Positions 35,268 to 42,767 of a DNA stretch of 60,854 nucleotides are shown here, one piece after another (the first letter of the stretch is position 1; each line of letters starts with the position of its first letter). The notes beneath the pieces are model-generated. The model searched no databases. It had not been told where the DNA came from and saw only the letters and a list, made by a program, of their open reading frames with translations. Position numbers and translations under genes: made by a program. Source of the DNA: Flavobacterium gelidicaeli (GTDB lineage: Bacteria > Bacteroidota > Bacteroidia > Flavobacteriales > Flavobacteriaceae); assembly GCF_013294005.1 (NCBI RefSeq), contig NZ_JABSNK010000016.1, positions 1 to 60,854 of the forward strand. Direction: 5' to 3'.

Positions 35268-36065
35268 ATGAAATATAAAATGTTAGTTTTAGATATGGAT
35301 GATACGCTGTTAACAGATGATCATACTATTTCTAATGAGAATAAAGAGATGTTGGCTTTAGCCAAAGAAAAAGGAGTGTACATTATTTTAGCATCGGGAC
35401 GTCCAACACCAGCGATGGTTAATTATGCTAGAGAATTAGGTTTGGATAATTCGTATATGATATCTTATAATGGCGCCGTTATTACGGATTTAAAAGAGGA
35501 TAAAGTGATCTTTGAACAAATGCTAACCAAAGAGCAAATACACGAATTATATGATTACAGTGTAAAAAGCAAAACGGATATTATTACTTATTTGGACGGA
35601 AAAGTAGTAAGTGAAACCGACTCAAAATATATTGATATAGAATTAAATATAACTGGTTTGGAACACAATAAAGTGACTAGCTTTAAGGAAACAGTGCAAA
35701 CTGCTGCGGTAAAATGTATTTTGTTAGAAGAGCCAAGCTATTTAGTAGAAGTTGAAAAAGACTTAAAAAGGGCTATGCCACATTTAAGTGTAAGTATGTC
35801 AAAGCCTTTTTTTCTAGAAGTTGCGCAACACGGAATCGATAAAGCGGCAAGTATTAAAATAATAGCTCAGAAGCTTGGTATCCTTCAAAGCGAAATTATA
35901 GCTGTAGGAAATGCAGGAAATGACTTGACAATGATTGAATATGCCGGTTTGGGTGTTTGGGTGGCTAACGTGACACCGGAGTTAAAAGATAAGGCAGATG
36001 TGATTGTTGCCTCAAATAATGACCACGGTGTTGCTGAAGTAATAAAGCGTTTTATATTAAATTAA
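35268..36065 (+). CDS. Cof-type HAD-IIB phosphatase
   Basis: A 265-residue haloacid-dehalogenase phosphatase. Motif I is LDMDDTLLTDD (Asp9, Asp11), motif II is LASGRPTP, and the last motif is AVGNAGNDLTMIEYAGLG. The IIB cap domain lies between about 85 and 185. Cof-type enzymes dephosphorylate sugar phosphates, FMN or pyridoxal phosphate; the substrate here is unknown. The usual GNxxND is GNAGND, complete. The gene converges on the next with 8 bases between stops and no terminator. Confidence 0.93.
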   Translation: MKYKMLVLDMDDTLLTDDHTISNENKEMLALAKEKGVYIILASGRPTPAMVNYARELGLDNSYMISYNGAVITDLKEDKVIFEQMLTKEQIHELYDYSVKSKTDIITYLDGKVVSETDSKYIDIELNITGLEHNKVTSFKETVQTAAVKCILLEEPSYLVEVEKDLKRAMPHLSVSMSKPFFLEVAQHGIDKAASIKIIAQKLGILQSEIIAVGNAGNDLTMIEYAGLGVWVANVTPELKDKADVIVASNNDHGVAEVIKRFILN

Positions 36066-36073
36066 AACTGGTA

Positions 36074-36595
36074 TTATTTTTTTGTAACTGATAGGAAATA
36101 TTTGTTTCCATCACCCATTGATAATTTTACTCTCTCATCACATAAGTCAATTGAGAAATTAGCACTTTCGTAACATGAACAAGTAGTTTTTGAGTCTTTT
36201 GCCATTTCAGTTTCGCATTTACCAATTTTGTAATTTGTAAGTTGTGGACTGTAAAAACGAACTAAATCAGTAGATGCTGTAACTAATGAAATGATGCTAG
36301 CGGAGTTGTCATTAGCAATTTTATATACTATACGATCAGTATAGTTAATGTCACTAACTTTAGTTTTACGGATATAAGTGAAAGAAGTAGTTGCTCCTGC
36401 AGCAATCTTTTCTTCAAATTTAAAACCTAAGTTTCTTATCTCTAAATCAAATTTGGGTTGAGAGTTGTATGCTGCCCAGGTAGTAAGTGTACTTAAAGTA
36501 GGAAACGGGTTTGATTCCGTGATATTATTGTTTTGTGCTACTGTTAGTGTAATGCAAGAAAAAATTAAAAGTATTGATGCGTAAAAATTTTTCAT
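36074..36595 (-). CDS. Secreted protein of unknown function
   Basis: A 173-residue protein with a signal peptide (about 1-20, ending TVAQ). Four cysteines lie in the last third (KCETEM, TCSCYES, LCDERV), suggesting disulfide bonds in the periplasm or outside. I do not recognise a family. It overlaps nothing but its stop is 8 bases from that of the HAD gene. No terminator or clear -7 box is visible. Confidence 0.6.
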   Translation of the reverse strand: MKNFYASILLIFSCITLTVAQNNNITESNPFPTLSTLTTWAAYNSQPKFDLEIRNLGFKFEEKIAAGATTSFTYIRKTKVSDINYTDRIVYKIANDNSASIISLVTASTDLVRFYSPQLTNYKIGKCETEMAKDSKTTCSCYESANFSIDLCDERVKLSMGDGNKYFLSVTKK

Positions 36596-36777
36596 AACTA
36601 TTTTTATTATAATGTTGTGGTATTTATAGGATTTTATAGATAAAATGCTTTATAAGTTCCAAAATTAAGTCTTTTTTTTAAGAGTAAACGTTAGAAAAGA
36701 CAATATGTTATTATTTCAAGCAATAATTTTAGGTGCGTTTTATGAAAATTACATTTTTTTACTTTTTGTATTAGTTT

Positions 36778-38382
36778 TTAAATTTTCTTTACGTTTTTCA
36801 AACTTAATAAATTTAAAGGATTCATACCAAGTCCTGTAATGTTTTTGCGAGTAAAACGGGCCACTTTGTCATAAAATAAAGGAATCACTGGTGCTTCACT
36901 GATTATGATGGCATCCATTTTTTGATATAATAAATAACGTTTTTCATTGTTAGTTTCTTTAAAGGCTAATTCATAAAGGCGATCAAATTCGGTGTTTTTA
37001 AAATGGGTGTAATTTGGACCTTCTGGTGAGAAGTTTTTACTATAAAAGAGAGAAAGGTAATTCTCCGCGTCAGGATAATCAGCAATCCAGCTCGCTCTAA
37101 AGAAAGTTACTTTTCCAGTAGCTATTGCTTGGCGCAAAGTAGATGGCGGACTAATGTCTACCTGAACATCTAAACCAATCTTTTGCCATTCGCGTTGTAA
37201 AAACTCTCCAATGTCAACATAGGAAGCATTTGTACTCAATTGGATTACGGGCTTTTTATCACCAGTTGCTTTTTTGTATTCAAGAATGAGCTGCTTTGCT
37301 TTTTCGATGTCATATTTATAGCCCTTTGCATTATTAAAACTAGGCAGTCCCATAGGGATCATTCCGTTCACAGCGGGTGTTCCCATGTTGTTACGCAAAT
37401 AGGTAATCATTTTTGGACGGTCAAAACCATAATTCATTGCTTGACGAATGCGTTTATCGAGTACTGCTTTATTGGTGCCATCCATTCTAAATCCTAAATA
37501 CTCTGTGTTGAGGTAAGGTCCTGTAATTAAATTGACATCGTTTTTATACTTAGGTTGCAATTCTCCTACTTGAGTCAAAATCTCATCTTTATAAGAAGGA
37601 TCTAATCCAGAAGTGAAATCGAGTTTTCCTTGGATAAACTGTAAAAACCCACTTTGTTTATCAGGCAAGAAAGTAATAGCTACGGCTTCTAAGTAGGGTA
37701 AATGATTTCCTTTTGCATCTTTCTCAAAGTACAAAGGGTTTTTTCGCAATACTAATTTTACGTTTTCCTCCCATAATTTAAACTGAAAAGGTCCTGTTCC
37801 TATTGGGTGTGCACGAAAATCACTGCCGTAAAAAGCAACTACTTCTTTAGGAACTACTGAGGCATATTTCATCGTCATTAATCCTAAAAATGCAGGGAAA
37901 GGTTTCATTAGTTTTATCTGGAATACACTATCATTTTGTGATTTGATACTGGCTACATTTTGCAATACCCAGCCACCTGGCGAAGCAATTTTTTCATCTA
38001 ATAAACGGTTTAGGCTATATTCAAAGTCAGATGCTTTTACAGTTCTTGTACTATCTTTCCCAAAAAGAATGTGTTTTTGAAAATAAATATCATTGCGTAA
38101 AGTAAAAGTATAGGTCATTGCATCAGGACTAATTATCCATGATTTAGCAATGTCAGGTTTAATATTTAAGCGGTCATCAAGTTGGACAAGTCCGTTATAA
38201 ATATGGTTACAAGCCCATATATTAGATTGTACTTTAGAGAAAGCAGGGTCGAGAGAAGTGATGTTTGAACTCTCATTATATCTAAAAACCAGATTATCAT
38301 TAATTTGCTCGCGTTCTTTTCCGCAAGAAATAAATAATAAGGCAATACAAAATACAGATAGATAGCTGGTTATTGATTTCAT
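36778..38382 (-). CDS. Peptide ABC transporter substrate-binding lipoprotein
   Basis: A 534-residue SBP_bac_5 family protein (OppA/DppA type). The signal ends in LLFISC, with Cys20 the likely lipid site. Motifs include YNESSNITSLDPAF, KASDFEYSLNRLL, GTGPFQFKLWEENVKLVLRKN and NYGFDRPKMI. It should bind oligopeptides in the periplasm. No Opp permease or ATPase genes are adjacent, so it must work with a remote system or act differently. It is divergent from mtaB. Confidence 0.93.
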   Translation of the reverse strand: MKSITSYLSVFCIALLFISCGKEREQINDNLVFRYNESSNITSLDPAFSKVQSNIWACNHIYNGLVQLDDRLNIKPDIAKSWIISPDAMTYTFTLRNDIYFQKHILFGKDSTRTVKASDFEYSLNRLLDEKIASPGGWVLQNVASIKSQNDSVFQIKLMKPFPAFLGLMTMKYASVVPKEVVAFYGSDFRAHPIGTGPFQFKLWEENVKLVLRKNPLYFEKDAKGNHLPYLEAVAITFLPDKQSGFLQFIQGKLDFTSGLDPSYKDEILTQVGELQPKYKNDVNLITGPYLNTEYLGFRMDGTNKAVLDKRIRQAMNYGFDRPKMITYLRNNMGTPAVNGMIPMGLPSFNNAKGYKYDIEKAKQLILEYKKATGDKKPVIQLSTNASYVDIGEFLQREWQKIGLDVQVDISPPSTLRQAIATGKVTFFRASWIADYPDAENYLSLFYSKNFSPEGPNYTHFKNTEFDRLYELAFKETNNEKRYLLYQKMDAIIISEAPVIPLFYDKVARFTRKNITGLGMNPLNLLSLKNVKKI

Positions 38383-38400
38383 TTTAAGGAATATTGTACG

Positions 38401-38408
38401 TAAATTTG
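38401..38408 (+). promoter_or_regulatory. Candidate -7 box of mtaB
   Basis: TAAATTTG matches TAnnTTTG, 61 bases before the ATG. A TTG at 38373-38375 is 25 bases upstream, slightly far. Confidence 0.45.
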
Positions 38409-38469
38409 CAAACTCTTTTTACAAAGATGTAAATATAATAAGTTACTACTTAAAACGTAGTTTATCCCT

Positions 38470-39798
38470 ATGGAAAACAGAAAAAAAGTTGCCTTTTATA
38501 CACTTGGATGCAAACTGAATTTTTCAGAAACATCTACTATTGCTCGAAATTTTCAAGATGAAGGTTTCGACCGTGTTGATTTTGAAGAAGTTGCTGATAT
38601 GTATGTCATTAATACTTGTTCAGTAACCGAAAATGCTGATAAGCAGTTCAAACAAGTGGTTAAAAAAGCCATGAAATTAAATAATCAAGCCTTTGTTGCT
38701 GCCGTAGGTTGCTACGCCCAGTTAAAACCTGAAGAGTTAGCCGCAGTTGATGGTGTTGACTTGGTACTTGGTGCTACCGAGAAATTCAAAATTACCGATT
38801 ATATCAATGATTTGAGTAAAAATGATATGGGTGAAGTTCATTCATGCGAAATTGCAGATGCCGATTTCTACGTAGGCAGTTATTCTATTGGTGATCGTAC
38901 CCGTGCTTTTTTGAAAGTGCAAGACGGTTGTGATTATAAATGTACCTACTGTACGATACCATTAGCTAGAGGGATTTCTAGAAGTGACGAACTTGAAAAT
39001 GTATTGAAAAATGCATCCGATATTTCTAAACAAGATATTAAGGAAATCGTGCTTACGGGTGTTAATATTGGTGATTATGGAAAAGGGGAATTCGGAAATA
39101 AAAAACACGAACACACTTTTCTTGAATTAGTACAAGCATTAGATAAAGTAGAAGGGATCGAACGATTACGTATTTCGTCTATTGAGCCTAACTTATTGAA
39201 GAATGAAACAATAGAGTTTGTATCTAAAAGTAGAACGTTTGTTCCGCACTTTCATATTCCGTTGCAATCTGGAAGCAATGATATATTAAAATTAATGAAA
39301 CGTCGTTACCAGCGTGAAGTATATACGGAACGGGTGAATAAAATTAGAGAAGTAATGCCTCATGCTTGTATTGGTGTGGATGTTATTGTTGGTTTTCCTG
39401 GTGAAACCGATGAGCATTTCTTAGAAACTTACCATTTTATAAACGATATGGATATTTCCTACCTACACGTTTTTACTTATTCAGAAAGAGACAATACGGA
39501 AGCCGCAAATATGAGTGGAGTTGTTCCTGCAAATGTTCGTGCTAAGCGTAGTAAAATGATGCGTAGTCTATCTGTTAAAAAACGACGTGCTTTTTATGAA
39601 AGCCAGTTGGGAACAAATAGAACCGTTTTATTCGAAAGCGAAAATAAAGAAGGCTATATTCACGGATTTACAGAAAATTATGTAAAAGTAAAAACACCGT
39701 GGAATCCTGAATTAGTCAATACCTTACACCCTATCAATTTAACGAAAATTGATGATGACGGAAGCGTTAGAATGGAATTTATAGCGGTAGAAGCATAA
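38470..39798 (+). CDS. mtaB: tRNA t6A37 methylthiotransferase MtaB
   Basis: A 442-residue radical-SAM enzyme that adds a methylthio group to threonylcarbamoyl-adenosine 37 of tRNA. The N-terminal domain carries three cluster cysteines (TLGCKLNFSE, INTCSVTENAD, AVGCYAQLKP). The radical-SAM motif is CDYKCTYC (Cys154, 158, 161). A TRAM-like C-terminal domain spans about 375-442. The opening GCKLN separates MtaB from MiaB and RimO (GCQMN, GCPKN). It is cytoplasmic. Confidence 0.95.
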   Translation: MENRKKVAFYTLGCKLNFSETSTIARNFQDEGFDRVDFEEVADMYVINTCSVTENADKQFKQVVKKAMKLNNQAFVAAVGCYAQLKPEELAAVDGVDLVLGATEKFKITDYINDLSKNDMGEVHSCEIADADFYVGSYSIGDRTRAFLKVQDGCDYKCTYCTIPLARGISRSDELENVLKNASDISKQDIKEIVLTGVNIGDYGKGEFGNKKHEHTFLELVQALDKVEGIERLRISSIEPNLLKNETIEFVSKSRTFVPHFHIPLQSGSNDILKLMKRRYQREVYTERVNKIREVMPHACIGVDVIVGFPGETDEHFLETYHFINDMDISYLHVFTYSERDNTEAANMSGVVPANVRAKRSKMMRSLSVKKRRAFYESQLGTNRTVLFESENKEGYIHGFTENYVKVKTPWNPELVNTLHPINLTKIDDDGSVRMEFIAVEA

Positions 39799-39971
39799 CA
39801 TTTATTACGAAAAAATAAAAATCATTAAGTAATTAAGATAATTAAAGTAAAATTTAATACGCTTAATTATTTAATGGTTTTTTTTATATTATTTGGTTTT
39901 TAAAATGAGTTTTGATTACTAAATCACAGCTGTTTCTTTTAAAATTTTGCCTCGTTAATTTAACTTTTTAT

Positions 39972-40079
39972 ATGAAGATTATTGACTACCTTTCTTATAA
40001 TTATGAGGGCTTTCATTACGCTGAAATAAACAATCAATGGCAGTTACTTTTTGATACAGAACGAAACAATAAAATTTAA
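39972..40079 (+). CDS. Possible small ORF, 35 residues
   Basis: ATG 39972 to TAA 40077-40079 encodes MKIIDYLSYNYEGFHYAEIN and 15 more residues, ending five bases before the ATG of the next gene. It is rich in Tyr and Asp and has no membrane segment. I do not recognise it. The close spacing hints at translational coupling, but it may be chance. Confidence 0.3.
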   Translation: MKIIDYLSYNYEGFHYAEINNQWQLLFDTERNNKI

Positions 40080-40083
40080 AATC

Positions 40084-40521
40084 ATGAAAAAATCATTATC
40101 AATATTTTTAGGAATATTAGTTTTTTCCTTAGTATGCAATACACGAGTTATGGCTCAAGAAAGTTCTAAACAAGAACAAAGTCAGGAACTAAAGATGGAA
40201 AAAGAAAATAAAGCAGCTGAGAAATCTAAAGAAATAGCGCTTAAGAAAGAATTAAAAGAAAATAAAAGAAGTAAGGCTAAAGCTGATAAAGAAGCAAGGG
40301 CAACTTTAAAAGCAGAAAAAGAAGCAACTAGATCAGCAGCTAAGTCAGAAAAAGCAGCCAAGTCAGCTGCTAAAGCACAAAAATCTGCTGAGAGAGCGCA
40401 AAAACAAGCAGACAGAAGAACTTCAAAAGCCAATAAAGCAGCCAAGTCAGCTGAGAAAGCTAGAAAAAAAGTAGAGAAAGAAGCAGCTAGAGCGAAAGAG
40501 GAAATGGTTAAAGAAAATTAA
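40084..40521 (+). CDS. Secreted Lys/Ala/Glu-rich coiled-coil protein
   Basis: A 145-residue protein with a signal peptide (about 1-24, ending VMAQ) and then an almost uninterrupted run of Lys, Ala, Glu, Arg and Ser, predicted to be a long charged helix or coiled coil. A direct repeat is visible: the 19-base string starting AAAGCAGCCAAG occurs at 40351 and again at 40435, 84 bases (28 residues, four heptads) apart, giving KAAKSA twice. I use ATG 40084; the in-frame TTG 40051 would spoil the signal peptide. It has no named family. Possible roles are periplasmic binding of nucleic acid or polyanionic wall polymers. Confidence 0.7.
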   Translation: MKKSLSIFLGILVFSLVCNTRVMAQESSKQEQSQELKMEKENKAAEKSKEIALKKELKENKRSKAKADKEARATLKAEKEATRSAAKSEKAAKSAAKAQKSAERAQKQADRRTSKANKAAKSAEKARKKVEKEAARAKEEMVKEN

Positions 40522-40595
40522 CGATCACCTCTAAATTAGAGTAAAAATTATAAAGTAGGCTACTTTCATAACTACAAATAGGAATAACACTAAAT

Positions 40596-40641
40596 AAAAA
40601 AGGGACTGTTCTAGTTTTAAGCTAAAACGGTCCCTTTTTTT
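40596..40641. terminator. Bidirectional terminator
   Basis: Stem AAAAAAGGGAC/GTCCCTTTTTT with inner GTTTTA/TAAAAC pairing; serves the coiled-coil gene (plus) and the SDR gene (minus). Confidence 0.88.
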
Positions 40642-40653
40642 AGGTGTAATTTA

Positions 40654-41370
40654 TTATGGATTTGTAGACCAGATACCAGCATCTTTGATAAATACACGTC
40701 TGTTTAATTTTAATTGGGCTACAATTAATTCAGCAATATCCTCGGGTTGCATTACGTTTTCAGGATTACCATCCGTTAATTTTAAGTCTTTTGCCATTTC
40801 GGTAGCAACAGTACTTGGTGTTAAAGCAGTAACACGTATGTTATCTTTTCTAACCTCTTGCATCAATGATTCAGTTAATCCAAGAACAGCAAATTTAGAA
40901 GCACTATAGGCACTTGTTAAAGCATTTCCTCTTTGTCCTGCAGTAGATGAAATGTTGATGATATCACCAGTTTTTCTTTCGATCATGTTAGGCAATACCG
41001 CACGAGTTGTGTAGTAAGTTCCCATTAAGTTGACTTTAATAATGCGTTCCCATTCTGTAGGTTCTAATTCTAAGAACTTTCCAAAAGCAGCAATTCCGGC
41101 ATTATTAATTAAAATATCGATAGTTCCAAATTCCCCAAGCGCTTTTGCAACAGCTTGATTAATAGAGTTCATGTCAGATACGTCAGCAGTAACGGCTAAT
41201 GCTTTTACGCGTAATGAACGCACCTTTGTAGCAACAGTTTCAATTTCATCTGCTGTTCTAGCAACTAAAATTACGTTTACTCCTTCTTTTGCTAAAGCTA
41301 AAGCAATGGCTTTTCCAATTCCTTTTCCAGCGCCAGTAATTAAGGCATTTTTATTTTTTAAGTCGTTCAT
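40654..41370 (-). CDS. SDR oxidoreductase, FabG-like
   Basis: A 238-residue short-chain dehydrogenase. Cofactor motif ITGAGKGIGKAIALAL is at about 9-24, NNAG follows, and the active site has Ser in INISSTAGQRG and Tyr/Lys in YSASKFAVLG. It is close to 3-ketoacyl-ACP reductase in length and motifs but lacks an adjacent fatty-acid gene, so the substrate is not known. A perfect -7 box (TAACTTTG, minus strand) is 29 bases upstream, and a terminator follows. Confidence 0.9.
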   Translation of the reverse strand: MNDLKNKNALITGAGKGIGKAIALALAKEGVNVILVARTADEIETVATKVRSLRVKALAVTADVSDMNSINQAVAKALGEFGTIDILINNAGIAAFGKFLELEPTEWERIIKVNLMGTYYTTRAVLPNMIERKTGDIINISSTAGQRGNALTSAYSASKFAVLGLTESLMQEVRKDNIRVTALTPSTVATEMAKDLKLTDGNPENVMQPEDIAELIVAQLKLNRRVFIKDAGIWSTNP

Positions 41371-41675
41371 GTTGTTTCTGATTTTTCAATTGTGAATAGC
41401 AAAGTTAACGCATTAGATTTTTTTAACAGACATTCAAAAGTGAAAAAAATGATAAATAAGTCAATTTCTATTTTTACTTTTTATCGAAAAAAAAATAGCT
41501 GTGTAAGAGTTAGAATTCAGTTCTAAAATTTGGTTTACAGATTAAACAAAATCGTTTTACTTTTTATTATCGAAAGAAATTATCGAAACCTTGAAATTAG
41601 ACAACTTTTAAGTGAAATTATGTAAAGAAAAATGCAGTCTAAATGTAGAATTTTACGACATAGAAAAACACACTT
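41371..41675. other. Intergenic region between SDR and L,D-transpeptidase
   Basis: AT-rich divergent spacer. The only element I can support is the SDR -7 box at its left; a promoter for the transpeptidase is not evident, nor is any ORF or repeat. Confidence 0.6.
41400..41407 (-). promoter_or_regulatory. -7 box of the SDR gene
   Basis: Minus strand TAACTTTG, an exact TAnnTTTG match, 29 bases before the ATG. A minus-strand TTTG near 41435 is rather far. Confidence 0.6.
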
Positions 41676-42569
41676 ATGAAAAAATCAATCCTACTATTGA
41701 ATATGGTTTTAGTTCTTTTTATTACATCATGTAAAAATAGCGAAGCTGAAGCCAATAAAGCAACAACTGCACCATCTGATACAATTGCTGATGAGGTAAA
41801 AGCACCAGAGCGTGTAGCGCCCAAAAGTATTTCTTACCAAATGGTGAAAACAAAAGACTGGTTGAAAGAAAAACAATCAGATGGTTTGCAACTCCGTGCT
41901 GCCTATGCACTGAATAGAACAGATGCCAAAAATCTAAAAACATTAGATTCTATTGTTGTTACTAATGATGCTACTGGCGATTTGGAATTTTATTTACCAT
42001 TTCCGTTAGAAGTTACTACTTTGAAAGAAGTAAAAAAAATAATTTTTTTCTCATATCCTACACAAACATTTGCAACCTATGAAAACGGTTATTTAATGCA
42101 TACGGGACCAACTAATATGGGTAGAAAAAAAGATCAAACTCCTACAGGTTTATTTTTTACAAACTGGAAAGCCGAAGAAACTACCAGTACATTTAATGAC
42201 GAGTGGGATTTAAAATGGAATTTTAATATCGAAAATAAATTAGGTGTTGGTTTTCACGAATACAGTTTGCCGGGATATCCTGCTTCGCACTCGTGTTTAC
42301 GTTTGCAAGAAAGTGATGCTAAATATTTATATGAGTTTGCTGATCAATGGGAGCTGGCTGATAAAGAAACGGTAAAGGTAAAAGGAACGCCAGTAGTTGT
42401 TTTTGGAGCCTATGATTTTGATGGTCCTAAACCTTGGTTGAAAGTAGTTAAAGATCCTAAAGCATTAGTAATCTCTGAAGCTGATCTAGATAAAGTAGTT
42501 ACCCCATTTAAGGCTAGTATTTTAAAAGAACAAAAAAACAGAGCAACTTTTGAAAGCGAAAAAAAATAG
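41676..42569 (+). CDS. L,D-transpeptidase lipoprotein (YkuD family)
   Basis: A 297-residue predicted lipoprotein (signal ending FITSC, Cys19). The YkuD catalytic motif reads HEYSLPGYPASHSCLRLQ with His205 and Cys207; the usual HxxxxxxSHGCxR has Gly between His and Cys, here Ser206. Family members make 3-3 peptidoglycan cross-links or attach proteins to the wall. A TGLFFTNWK segment and the MHTGPTNMGRKKDQTPTG region are typical of the domain. It stands alone between a long spacer and a strong terminator. Catalytic residues are present, so activity is likely. Confidence 0.88.
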   Translation: MKKSILLLNMVLVLFITSCKNSEAEANKATTAPSDTIADEVKAPERVAPKSISYQMVKTKDWLKEKQSDGLQLRAAYALNRTDAKNLKTLDSIVVTNDATGDLEFYLPFPLEVTTLKEVKKIIFFSYPTQTFATYENGYLMHTGPTNMGRKKDQTPTGLFFTNWKAEETTSTFNDEWDLKWNFNIENKLGVGFHEYSLPGYPASHSCLRLQESDAKYLYEFADQWELADKETVKVKGTPVVVFGAYDFDGPKPWLKVVKDPKALVISEADLDKVVTPFKASILKEQKNRATFESEKK

Positions 42570-42578
42570 TTTGAAAGC

Positions 42579-42610
42579 AAAAAACTCCTTTTGAAAAAAA
42601 GGAGTTTTTT
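42579..42610 (+). terminator. Terminator of the L,D-transpeptidase gene
   Basis: Stem AAAAAACTCCTTTT/AAAAGGAGTTTTTT with a minimal loop and a T-run, 10 bases past the stop. Confidence 0.9.
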
Positions 42611-42767
42611 ATGTTTATACCTATCTAATTTATAGTATATCTCAATTGTCAGTTGGAGCGGTGTCGAGAACTATTATTGTATCTCGATACAACAAAAAAT
42701 ACTTGCAAGGAGTTAAACTGAATTTCGTTTCATTATTAATAGCTATTAAAAATTTGTATTTCATTAT

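Noticed and set aside
40182..40445. Minus-strand Ala/Leu/Ser-rich ORF
   Set aside because: A shadow of the Lys/Ala-rich gene on the other strand; it looks like a membrane protein only because the opposite codons are AAA/GCA.
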